Source: Dyadobacter sp. 3J3 (GTDB taxonomy: Bacteria > Bacteroidota > Bacteroidia > Cytophagales > Spirosomataceae). From it: 64,000 bases of DNA. The translations under genes and the position numbers were made by a program. The DNA lies in contig NZ_VTOL01000005.1 of assembly GCF_009801115.1 (NCBI RefSeq), positions 232,300-296,299 of the forward strand, read 5' to 3'. The number at the start of each line of letters is the position of its first letter. Within the stretch, counting starts at the first letter, position 1. Positions 1 to 7,918 of the stretch are shown here, one piece after another. Under the pieces are notes generated by a model. It had not been told where the DNA came from. It was given only the letters and a program-made list of their open reading frames with translations, and searched no databases.

Positions 1-120
1 AAATACCTGATTATTAACCGGATTTGAAATAATTAACTGGGCATATAAATTGGTAGTTACTGTTGTTAATAGTAATTCGATGATGATGAAAAATTGAATT
101 TTGTAATTTTTTATTCTCAT
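1..120 (-). CDS. Start of a secreted protein (partial, cut by window edge)
   Basis: An open frame starts at an ATG at 118-120 on the minus strand and continues for exactly 40 codons to the left edge of the window. It begins with a short basic stretch, then a hydrophobic run, and a probable signal peptidase site ending in 'NLYAQ', the form usual in Bacteroidota secreted proteins. The mature part starts 'LIISNPVNNQVF'. It lies downstream of susD on the same strand but beyond a terminator, so it may be read through or separately transcribed. By position it could be a surface or secreted protein of the same uptake locus. The family cannot be told from 40 residues. Confidence 0.6.
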   Translation of the reverse strand, partial: MRIKNYKIQFFIIIELLLTTVTTNLYAQLIISNPVNNQVF

Positions 121-191
121 CCTGTTAGTTTTAGTCTCTGAACTTAAACGCAATTTGATATTAAATTTATATTTCAGACCATATTCTTAAC

Positions 192-232
192 GAAAAAAGC
201 CAGCCCCGGCTTTTACGCTTGTGGGACTGGCT
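192..232 (-). terminator. Rho-independent terminator after susD
   Basis: The minus strand folds into a stem with arms at 198-206 and 223-232 (AGCCAG..CTGGCT core plus GGG/CCC), followed by a run of six T. It sits 24 bases beyond the susD stop and fits termination of the susCD transcript. Confidence 0.75.
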
Positions 233-255
233 CAATTTAATCAGTACTATTTGAA

Positions 256-1827
256 TTAATACCCAGGATTCTGAGGAGTCAGATTTGGGTTGTTTTTCAT
301 TTCCTGAATTCCCAATGGGAACAAAAGGTGTTTTGGTTGTAATGCAACACCCGCACCAACGTTCAGGTTAAGGTGACCAACAAACGGATCAAATCCTTTT
401 GTTTTTTCATTGAATACTTTACGCAAACGAACCATATCAAACCAGGTAATTCCTTCGTAAGCGAATTCATACCAACGCTCTCTCAAAACGGCGTCGCGGA
501 AAGAAGACTGGCTGAAAGTTCCGAAACCAGGTGTTGTCAGTTTAGAACGGTCATGCACTTTTTTGTAAGCATCATATGCTTCCTGTGTAGGTGCACCCAA
601 TTCGTTTTGTGCTTCTGCAAATATCAAAAGAACTTCTGCGTAACGAATCAACGGAACATTCAAATTGTTGTTACGTGTTCCCGGAACGCCTAGTGTACCA
701 TTTGCAGTCTGGTTGAAATGTTTGAAAACATAAGGAGCTCCCAAATCAAATTTCGCACCATTACCATTGGTATAGTAGGTCGTGTAAAACCATCCTTCCT
801 GATCAACCGTACGAAGATCCCCTGTTTCATAAGAGCCGTAGAAAGAACGCGTTGGTACAGTACTTCCAGTTCCTCCCGGACCTGAATAGGTAACAGGCTT
901 GAAGTTAGGATAATAATCTCCCAATGGATTACCTGCAACCGCAATGTTATACTGAATCATGAAGATGTGTTCAACGCGGTTTTTAAGATTTTCCTGATGA
1001 ACTTCTTTATACGTACTGAACAGATTCAGTGTCGATGGGTTCGCTTTTGAATAATTGATTACTTCCAGTGCTTTATCTGCCGCAAGTTTGTAGTGCGTTG
1101 CGCCTTTACTTAGCGGGAAGCCAGCCATTGTCAAATAAACCTTTGCCAATAAAGACTTCACAGCCATTTGCGTAGCGCGACCGCTCGTTTCTGTAACTGG
1201 CAGACCAGCAGCTTCAGCAGCAAGCAAATCTTCAACGATAAGTTTGTAAACTTCTTCCTGAGGCGTACGTGACGGCAGGAAATCTGTGGAATTTGCTGTT
1301 TGCGGTGTAGTAATTAACGGAATGTCACCCCAAAGTCTTACTGCATAGAAATAAGCCCATGCACGAAGAAAGCGAGCTTCTCCCAGCAATTTTGTTTTCT
1401 GCGCATCAGTAGCCGGAGCAAGAAAAGGAATGGTAGGGATTTTGTCAAGTGCAAGATTGGCATTGGCAATAATTCTGTACAGACCATTATACCAGTTATT
1501 GACATGCGCCGTGTTTCCGTCATAAGTCAGCGAATAAAGGTTATTCAAATCTGAATTCTGACCTGTTTCTGTTGTAGCAGTTCCTGTCACTGCTTCCAGT
1601 AATTGCCAGTTTGCAGAGAAAATACCTGCTCCGTCACCATAAAAACGAAGTCCTGCATAAGTGGCAGCAACAGCCGCTTCTGCGTGATCCGGTATCGTGT
1701 AAAAGCTTTCCGGCGTCAGGTTGGATGGATCCTTTTCGTCAAGAAAGTCAGAACAACCTGTTGGGCCAAATAAAATGGATCCGCAGAGAAGTATCTTGGC
1801 TACATTTTTTAAATTATATAACTTCAT
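256..1827 (-). CDS. SusD/RagB-family nutrient-binding outer-membrane lipoprotein
   Basis: About 523 residues. It is the surface lipoprotein that partners a SusC-type TonB-dependent transporter and captures oligomeric substrate. The N-terminus is a lipoprotein signal ending 'GPTGC', with Cys25 as the lipidation site, followed by 'SDFLDEKDPSNLTPESFY', the typical SusD opening. TPR-like helices follow ('EARFLRAWAYFYAVRLWGDIPL'), and the C-terminus has the family ending 'HLLFPLGIQEMKNNPNLTPQNPGY' in shortened form. The longest frame starts at a TTG at 1833; I prefer the ATG at 1827 because it gives a normal lipoprotein signal. The gene lies 34 bases after susC in the same orientation, so the two are surely co-transcribed. 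The substrate cannot be read from the sequence. Confidence 0.93.
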   Translation of the reverse strand: MKLYNLKNVAKILLCGSILFGPTGCSDFLDEKDPSNLTPESFYTIPDHAEAAVAATYAGLRFYGDGAGIFSANWQLLEAVTGTATTETGQNSDLNNLYSLTYDGNTAHVNNWYNGLYRIIANANLALDKIPTIPFLAPATDAQKTKLLGEARFLRAWAYFYAVRLWGDIPLITTPQTANSTDFLPSRTPQEEVYKLIVEDLLAAEAAGLPVTETSGRATQMAVKSLLAKVYLTMAGFPLSKGATHYKLAADKALEVINYSKANPSTLNLFSTYKEVHQENLKNRVEHIFMIQYNIAVAGNPLGDYYPNFKPVTYSGPGGTGSTVPTRSFYGSYETGDLRTVDQEGWFYTTYYTNGNGAKFDLGAPYVFKHFNQTANGTLGVPGTRNNNLNVPLIRYAEVLLIFAEAQNELGAPTQEAYDAYKKVHDRSKLTTPGFGTFSQSSFRDAVLRERWYEFAYEGITWFDMVRLRKVFNEKTKGFDPFVGHLNLNVGAGVALQPKHLLFPLGIQEMKNNPNLTPQNPGY

Positions 1828-1861
1828 AATCAATGTTTTTTAGGATAAATAAATTGGCCAA

Positions 1862-4800
1862 TTAAAATGCGATCTGTAAACCTGCCATGTAAGTAGTTGG
1901 TTTTGGATAGCCGTGCCAGATCATACCTTGTGAGAATACATTGCTGTTTTGATCTCCGTTTGTTGGCGTAACTTCCGGATCACCATGTGGGTACTTGGTA
2001 AGCAAGAAGAAGTTCTGAGCAGAAAGATAAACTCTTAGTTTACTAAGTTTAAGTTTGCTGGTCACAGCCGATGGGAAGTTGTAACCTAACAAAAGGTTTC
2101 TTCCGCGAAGGAATGATCCGTCAAAAATCCAATGAGAATCCACGTTGGTAACATATCCTGCTCTTGTTTCCCGAATCTGAGCAACCGGTGTATTCTGGTT
2201 GGTTGGCGTCCATGCATTCAAAACAGTTGTGTAGCTGTTTGCAATAGAAACGCGGTCTTCACTTGGGTGAAGCGTCATGTCCATAACATCATTACCATAA
2301 GAATACTGAACATCAAACGTCAGATCAAAGCTTTTGAAACGAACTGTGTTTGAGAATGTACCCCATGCTTTCGGGCTACCATTACCAATGATCGAACGGT
2401 CAGCATCTGTAATGGCTCCATCACCATTAAGGTCTTTGTATTTAATGTCACCTGGCAACATCGTAAGGTTGTTACGGTAGCTGGTAAATTTGGCTGCTTC
2501 GTCTCTTTCAGCTTCGCTCCATGTTCCTAAACGAGTCAATCCCCAGAATGATCCTACTGGCTCGCCAATACGGATAATACCCGTTTGGTTTGTAAAGTTA
2601 GGACCACCTACTCCGAAGATATCCGAAGGTGTTGCCAATGAAAGTACTTTATTTCTGTTCAAGGAAATATTGAAACTTGTATTCCATGTGAAGTCACCTC
2701 TTTCGATATTAGTCGTGTTCAAAGTAAATTCAAATCCTTTGTTCTGCATAGAACCAATGTTCTTTCTGATTACAGCATAACCACTTGAACGTGGAACCGG
2801 TGCATCCAAAAGCATGTCGGTTGTTTTTCTGTAATAATAATCTGCCTCTACCGAAATTCTTCCTTTCAGGAAACTGATTTCAACACCTGCATCCGTTTGT
2901 GCCGTTTTTTCCCATTTCAAGTCGGGGTTAGCCAAACGGTTGATACCTGTACCGCTTACTTTCGTATCATTGTAAATTGTTGCATAAGTAGAGCTCAACA
3001 ATGACAAAGATGAGTATGGAGGAATTTCAGAGTTACCAGTCAAACCGTAACTTGTACGAACTTTTAGGTTAGAGATCACTGAATTTCCTTTCAGGAATTC
3101 TTCGTCAGATACTTTCCATGCCAAAGCAGCAGATGGGAAAAATGCGAATTTGTGGTTTTCTCCAAATTTAGAAGATCCATCCGCACGTCCTGTAAAGGTA
3201 ACCAGGTATTTGTCAAGCAAAGTATAGTTAACACGACCGAAGTACGAGTTAAACGCAAAGCTTTGTGCACCGGAAACATAAGGATTGCTGGAAGGAATAT
3301 TAGCGCCAGCACCCAGGTTATCGAATCCAAAATAATCTGTTGCAAAGTTTTGAGCACCAATACCAGTTGTAGCTACATTGGTTTTTTGCCATGAAATCCC
3401 GGCAAGTGCATTAATTGCATGGATACCCCATGACTTGTTATAAGTCAAATAATTTTCCCATGACCAGAATGTTTCTTTCCTGTTCTCTTTCCTGGCAGTA
3501 CCAAATTCAGAGATAGCCAATGTACGTGTCTGCGACTGATTTACTTCCTGGTTTATTACATTTATTCCCAATACAGAGCGCAATTCCAAACCTTTGGCAA
3601 GTGTAAGATTTCCATACAAGCTACCTAATGTGGTGGCTGTATTAACAATATACTTACGGCCAGACAATCTGTGGATCGAGCTGAAAGAGCCTTCAGCCTG
3701 TGGATAATCGCGGTTATTTGCAAAAGTTCCGTCTGGATATCTTACAGGAAGAAAAGGGAAATCCTCTACCATTTGACGAGGTACAGCATCGTTGATATCG
3801 ACAAGGTTTTCACTTTGGTTGTTGTAGCTTAAAGTAGCTCCTATTTTCAACCATTTTTTTACCTGGTCATCAATGCTGAAACGAGTTGAATACCGTTTCA
3901 GATAAGATTCTTTCAACAAACCCTGATCGTTACGATAGCCAAGAGACAAAGCATATGTAGTTTTTTCATTTCCACCGCTAAAACCTAACTGATGGTTTTG
4001 AGAAATTTTATTCTGTGTTGCTTCTTTGAACCAGTCTGTATCGTAGTTTGGTTTGTAACTTCCATCAGCTGCCTGGGTGAAAACATCAGGATGCTGTAAA
4101 CTGAAAGCAGCTCTACGTGTCTGAGGATTCAGGTTTGCATATTTTCCTGAAGACCAGCCAGCCGGGTCAAATTTTTCGATGTTTTTGTAGGCAAGATCTT
4201 CAACATCAAGATATTGCTGAGCATTCAAAACATGCGGTCTTTTTGGGCCTATTGTTGGAACGCTTACATCCACATTGTATGTTACAACGCCTTCACCTGA
4301 TCTTCCTTTTTTAGTTTGAACAAGGATTACACCATTGGCACCTCTTGCTCCATAAATCGCCGTAGAAGATGCATCTTTCAATACTTCAACCGATACTATA
4401 TCATTTGGGTTAATATAGTCAATGGCAGAGCTGTATTGATTTTGTGTTCCTTGCGGAAGCATTACTCCATCAACAACGTATAATGGGTTGTTTGATGAGT
4501 TGATGGAACTGAAACCACGGATACGGATATTACTTCTTCCACCCGGACGGCCTGAATTCACGTTCACCTGAACTCCGGAAACTTTACCCTGTAAAGCCTG
4601 ATTTAAAGAAGGAGAAGGTCTTTCTTTCAATTGATCTTCTTTTACAGAACCAACAGAACCCGTTAAATCGGATTTTTTGGCAGTACCGTAACCGATAACA
4701 ACAACCTCACTAAGCGCTTTTGTATCGGATTCGATAGCAACGTCAAGCGTAGAGCGGTTGCCCACCGCAACTTCCTGACTTACATAACCTACGAAACTGA

Positions 4801-5122
4801 ATACCAAAACAGCACCGCTTTCAGGTACAGAAAGCGTGTAGCTACCCGTTCCGTCTGTTGTTGTACCAGTGCTTGTTCCTTTAATAACTACGTTAACACC
4901 TGGAAGGCCTTCGTTTTTATCTTTTTCAGTTACTCTTCCTTTAATTGTTCTGTCAGCCGTTTTTACTCCGGCCGAAGTAGAATTCGGTCCATTTGTTACT
5001 GTTTTCTCAATTCTGCCGTTGGCGTATGTTCCGAACGAACATACAAGCGCAAGCAGCATTAAAGTTGTTTTCTGTATGGCTCCTTTGAGAGGCATACTAT
5101 TTCCGGTAATATTACTTTTCAT
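1862..5122 (-). CDS. SusC/RagA-family TonB-linked outer-membrane transporter
   Basis: 1086 residues, the usual length. After a signal peptide ending near 'SFGTYANG' comes a carboxypeptidase-regulatory-like beta-sandwich domain (about 58-140), the conserved SusC stretch 'LSEVVVIGYGTAKKSDLTGS' (about 142-160), a plug domain ('SGRPGGRSNIRIRGFSSINSSNNPL') and a 22-strand barrel ending in 'TYMAGLQIAF'. It imports substrate bound by the adjacent SusD at the cost of TonB energy. There is no STN (secretin/TonB short) domain before the beta-sandwich, so it lacks the part that normally signals to a FecR anti-sigma factor. The ECF sigma and FecR-like genes nevertheless sit directly upstream on the same strand. 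Start ATG at 5120-5122. Confidence 0.95.
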   Translation of the reverse strand: MKSNITGNSMPLKGAIQKTTLMLLALVCSFGTYANGRIEKTVTNGPNSTSAGVKTADRTIKGRVTEKDKNEGLPGVNVVIKGTSTGTTTDGTGSYTLSVPESGAVLVFSFVGYVSQEVAVGNRSTLDVAIESDTKALSEVVVIGYGTAKKSDLTGSVGSVKEDQLKERPSPSLNQALQGKVSGVQVNVNSGRPGGRSNIRIRGFSSINSSNNPLYVVDGVMLPQGTQNQYSSAIDYINPNDIVSVEVLKDASSTAIYGARGANGVILVQTKKGRSGEGVVTYNVDVSVPTIGPKRPHVLNAQQYLDVEDLAYKNIEKFDPAGWSSGKYANLNPQTRRAAFSLQHPDVFTQAADGSYKPNYDTDWFKEATQNKISQNHQLGFSGGNEKTTYALSLGYRNDQGLLKESYLKRYSTRFSIDDQVKKWLKIGATLSYNNQSENLVDINDAVPRQMVEDFPFLPVRYPDGTFANNRDYPQAEGSFSSIHRLSGRKYIVNTATTLGSLYGNLTLAKGLELRSVLGINVINQEVNQSQTRTLAISEFGTARKENRKETFWSWENYLTYNKSWGIHAINALAGISWQKTNVATTGIGAQNFATDYFGFDNLGAGANIPSSNPYVSGAQSFAFNSYFGRVNYTLLDKYLVTFTGRADGSSKFGENHKFAFFPSAALAWKVSDEEFLKGNSVISNLKVRTSYGLTGNSEIPPYSSLSLLSSTYATIYNDTKVSGTGINRLANPDLKWEKTAQTDAGVEISFLKGRISVEADYYYRKTTDMLLDAPVPRSSGYAVIRKNIGSMQNKGFEFTLNTTNIERGDFTWNTSFNISLNRNKVLSLATPSDIFGVGGPNFTNQTGIIRIGEPVGSFWGLTRLGTWSEAERDEAAKFTSYRNNLTMLPGDIKYKDLNGDGAITDADRSIIGNGSPKAWGTFSNTVRFKSFDLTFDVQYSYGNDVMDMTLHPSEDRVSIANSYTTVLNAWTPTNQNTPVAQIRETRAGYVTNVDSHWIFDGSFLRGRNLLLGYNFPSAVTSKLKLSKLRVYLSAQNFFLLTKYPHGDPEVTPTNGDQNSNVFSQGMIWHGYPKPTTYMAGLQIAF

Positions 5123-5166
5123 ACGATTGGTTGCTTAAATTATGAAAATGTTGTGGTATATTCTAT

Positions 5167-5244
5167 TCACGCAGATGTTGTTAAAGTGAATGGCGTCATC
5201 TGCTGAATACAGCCTAAATTTTTGGTCAGGGGAGTTTTTTTCAT
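5167..5244 (-). other. 25-codon open frame upstream of susC (leader or relic)
   Basis: Between the FecR-like gene and susC the minus strand holds an ATG (5242-5244), 25 codons and a TGA (5167-5169). The peptide begins 'MKKTPLTKNLGCIQQMT', which resembles the opening of many SusC-like proteins of this group. It could be a decayed N-terminus of an older susC start region, or a translated leader. The length is short enough that chance cannot be excluded. Confidence 0.3.
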
Positions 5245-5281
5245 AAGTGTTAATTGTGTTTAAGATTAAAATTGATTGGTA

Positions 5282-5635
5282 CTAGGTAACTATCGCAATT
5301 TTCGATTGTTCAAATGCAGCGCCGTAAAGGCGAAATCTTTCATTCTTAATGATGTTACTGCTTGCCTGATTTAGCAAACTACTTATCATTGATAATTTCT
5401 GGATGGGGACTTTTCGAGTGTTTTTTTCTTTAATCTCTCTTAGTTTTATCTTAGAACGTATTTTTTCAAATACAGCATTGGAGTATTCACCATTTTGGGA
5501 TTCGGGGAATACAGAATTAAGTTCTGGATTGTTCTCAAACGATTGATACCAGGCTTCCACTTCTTCACACTCTTGGGATGAGCAATTGCCGTTTAAATAT
5601 TTATCCAAAAGTTCAGAAGGTACAGGTCTATTCAT
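5282..5635 (-). CDS. Stunted FecR-like anti-sigma factor (N-terminal part only)
   Basis: 117 residues. The first half ('LLDKYLNGNCSSQECEEVEAWYQSF') matches the cytoplasmic N-terminal region of Bacteroidota FecR anti-sigma factors, which bind the ECF sigma factor. A normal member has about 300-380 residues with a central membrane helix and a periplasmic FecR domain; here both are missing, and the protein ends at a TAG soon after a basic stretch ('KIKLREIKEKNTRK'). The gene is between the sigma factor and susC, the classical order. It may be a degenerate anti-sigma factor or a soluble sigma-binding stub. No further FecR sequence is visible in the 159 bases before susC. Confidence 0.65.
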   Translation of the reverse strand: MNRPVPSELLDKYLNGNCSSQECEEVEAWYQSFENNPELNSVFPESQNGEYSNAVFEKIRSKIKLREIKEKNTRKVPIQKLSMISSLLNQASSNIIKNERFRLYGAAFEQSKIAIVT

Positions 5636-5675
5636 GAATTCATTCGTTTCGGATAAAAATTAATAGCTTTAATGC

Positions 5676-5715
5676 AAAAAAAAGAGCCTTTGTACAAGGA
5701 CGTACAAGAGGCTCT
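5676..5715 (-). terminator. Rho-independent terminator after the sigma factor gene
   Basis: On the minus strand, AGAGCCT..AGGCTCT arms at 5683-5715 extend through a second paired block (TTGTAC/GTACAA) and are followed by a run of T at 5676-5682. It lies between the ECF sigma gene and the FecR-like gene and would largely separate their transcription. Confidence 0.75.
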
Positions 5716-5764
5716 GATACCTTAGTTGATTTATAAAAAAAAAGAAAATATTTTTATTTTAATG

Positions 5765-6379
5765 CTAAACTAGTTCAAGTGTCTGGTCTAATAAGTTGAT
5801 TATGAGGGATAAGTAACAAGCTGCGGAGAATTCTCGAAGTTTAAAACGTATTGTATTTCTTGCTTTTAATAGGTGACTTTCAACCGTTTTTGGAGATACC
5901 TTAGAAAAGCTGGCTATTTCCTGAATCGTAAGTCCGCTCTCAAACATTTCGTAAGTGTTACGGCATTTATCTGGCAAAACAGAAATACTCTTGTCGTATG
6001 CAAATTTTAAATCATTATAAGCTATTTCTTCGTTTGTTGCTTGTTTATCTTCCTGTTCTGAGTAATTGTCGGGATAGGTAGCAATCTTGTTATTCTTACG
6101 GAAAAACGAAATGACAGCATTGCGTAAACAGGTGTGTACGTACGCATCAAACGTTTTAGCAACCATAATTTGATGTCTTTTAAGCCAGATTCCAACAAAT
6201 AATTCTTGCACAAGTTCTTCAGACTGATCGCGATCGCGCAGCCTTTTATAAGCGTCGTTAAGCACCCGGTAAAAGTAGCGGCTATACAACTCTTCGAAAG
6301 CATCATGATTATCAAGCTTTATTTCAAGGAGTAGTTTTTCATCACTAAATTCCATAAACTGAATCCGCTTTGTTTTCAT
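5765..6379 (-). CDS. ECF-type RNA polymerase sigma factor (Bacteroidota FecI-like)
   Basis: 204 residues, a usual length for this group. The sigma region 2 is seen at about 20-90 ('NHDAFEELYSRYFYRVLNDA', 'EELVQELFVGIWLKR'), and region 4 at about 135-185 with the helix-turn-helix 'LTIQEIASFSKVSPKTVESH'. Such factors direct RNA polymerase to the promoter of the linked susCD genes. Start ATG at 6377-6379; a second ATG eight codons further in ('MEFSDEKLL') is also possible. A hydrophobic tail ('ACYLSLIINLLDQTLELV') is common in this group. A 16-bp palindrome lies 137 bases upstream. The partner anti-sigma protein downstream is truncated, so control of this factor is probably not of the classical transmembrane kind. 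Confidence 0.9.
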   Translation of the reverse strand: MKTKRIQFMEFSDEKLLLEIKLDNHDAFEELYSRYFYRVLNDAYKRLRDRDQSEELVQELFVGIWLKRHQIMVAKTFDAYVHTCLRNAVISFFRKNNKIATYPDNYSEQEDKQATNEEIAYNDLKFAYDKSISVLPDKCRNTYEMFESGLTIQEIASFSKVSPKTVESHLLKARNTIRFKLREFSAACYLSLIINLLDQTLELV

Positions 6380-6515
6380 AAATTGATGTTTTTGTCGGGA
6401 TGAGAGGAATACAATTTTAATATTGGAAATCTCTACTTTTTAATATTTCATGGCAATATTAGGATAAATAAGTAGAATATTTAAATACTATTTTAATATT
6501 AACATTAAAACCTCA

Positions 6516-6531
6516 TTGCAAACGTTTGCAA
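6516..6531. promoter_or_regulatory. Perfect 16-bp palindrome resembling a LacI/GalR-family operator
   Basis: TTGCAAACGTTTGCAA is a perfect palindrome with the central ACGT/CG step typical of LacI-family operators. It is 137 bp upstream of the sigma factor start and touches the T-tract of the terminator of the preceding oxidoreductase gene. No LacI-family gene is in this window, so the regulator, if any, is elsewhere. Confidence 0.5.
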
Positions 6532-6588
6532 AAAAAAACTCCTGCCAAAAAATAACCGTTTGTTAAAACAGCAATTTCCCGACAGGAG
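6530..6588 (-). terminator. Rho-independent terminator after the Gfo/Idh/MocA gene
   Basis: On the minus strand arms at 6581-6588 and 6539-6546 (CTCCTGTC/GGCAGGAG, one G-T pair) enclose a 34-base loop and are followed by nine T. It begins 22 bases after the stop codon of the oxidoreductase. Confidence 0.7.
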
Positions 6589-6609
6589 ATAAATTTGAAA
6601 CTTTATAAC

Positions 6610-7704
6610 TTATACCAGATCAATTGTTTTTCCACCATTATGAACGGATTCGTCACAGGCAAATGCGATTTGTAAACTCGTTACGGCATCTTCCAAGTGA
6701 TCTGTCAGATCAATATCTTCTTTTACGGCTTTCAGAAAATAAGCTTGTTCACGATTACACAATTCCTGATGATCCGGCTCGTCTTCCAGATTGATCCAGG
6801 TATCTTCGTGTACAAATTCATCTTTATCATTCAGCGCCGCATGGTGTACCCGGATAGATTCCGTTTTGGTATGCGCCTCTACCGATGAAGATTTTCCGGC
6901 TCCACCTGCATCTTTGGCAACGATGGAAACAGAACCTTTTGGTCCGATCACATCTTTTACAAAAAACGCCGTTTCACTGATCATCGGTCCCCAGCCTGCC
7001 TCGTACCAGCCAACCGAACCATCCTCAAACCAGATCTGAAGCTGGCCATAATTGTAATTTCCTTCCGGAATATCATCTGTCAAACGTGCTCCGATCGCAT
7101 TGACGCGAATCGGTTTTGAGCGCGTCATCTGACACATGACATCAATATAATGCACACCGCAATCCACAATCGGGCTAAGGCTTTTCATTAAATTACGGTG
7201 AACCGTCCACATATACCCGTGGCTTTGCTGATTCAGGTTCATACGCATCACCAAAGGTTTTCCGATATTCTGTGCTTCTTTGACAAAACGTTCCCATGAC
7301 GGATGATGGCGAAGAATATAACCAACTACTACTTTTTTGCCCGCTTCTTTTGCCGCTGCAACAACTCTTTTAGCGCCTTCAACAGAGGCAGCCAATGGTT
7401 TTTCTATAAATACATGCGCACCGGATTGTAAGGCCTGGATGGCAAAACTTTCATGGGTATCCGGATAAGTGGAAATACAAACCGCATCAGGTTTGGTTTC
7501 TTTTAAAGCCGTTTCATAATCACTGTACAAGGCATAACCGCCGCCAAGTTTTTCATTTAAAACTTCCTTGCTTTTTCCGGTTGAGACGATTCCGCAAATT
7601 TCGAAACCATCGGATAATTGATAGGCAATGGCGTGGGATGCGCCCATATTACCACAGCCGACCACCAGGACGCGCAACGGATTTTCTTTCATTGAAGCAG
7701 ACAT
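6610..7704 (-). CDS. Gfo/Idh/MocA-family NAD(P)-dependent oxidoreductase
   Basis: 364 residues, soluble, without signal peptide. The Rossmann fold begins at about residue 11 with 'VLVVGCGNMGASHA', followed by 'PDAVCISTYPDTH' and the family catalytic 'FIEKPLA' (about residue 99-105). The C-terminal alpha/beta domain contains 'DCGVHYIDVM', whose histidine is the usual acid/base residue. Family members oxidise or reduce a sugar or cyclitol hydroxyl; the substrate is not evident. The gene stands alone with its own terminator and is divergent from the DUF3857 pair across a 214-bp gap in which I see no clear motif. Start ATG at 7704, with a second one four codons in. Confidence 0.9.
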   Translation of the reverse strand: MSASMKENPLRVLVVGCGNMGASHAIAYQLSDGFEICGIVSTGKSKEVLNEKLGGGYALYSDYETALKETKPDAVCISTYPDTHESFAIQALQSGAHVFIEKPLAASVEGAKRVVAAAKEAGKKVVVGYILRHHPSWERFVKEAQNIGKPLVMRMNLNQQSHGYMWTVHRNLMKSLSPIVDCGVHYIDVMCQMTRSKPIRVNAIGARLTDDIPEGNYNYGQLQIWFEDGSVGWYEAGWGPMISETAFFVKDVIGPKGSVSIVAKDAGGAGKSSSVEAHTKTESIRVHHAALNDKDEFVHEDTWINLEDEPDHQELCNREQAYFLKAVKEDIDLTDHLEDAVTSLQIAFACDESVHNGGKTIDLV

Positions 7705-7918
7705 ACGAAATGTTATTGTTTAATGATATTGGGTTGATAGGAATATTAACCCCAAAAATAAGGATTTAAATCCGTTTTAGGGAAAAATCCGCTGGAAGCA
7801 GTTCGGTTACAATTGACGGCGATATTGCTGCAAACTTCTCCTGAAATATAAATTGTAATATCTTTTTTTAAATGAACTAAAGGTTGCATACTGCACGAAA
7901 TTTATCACCTCTTATAAG

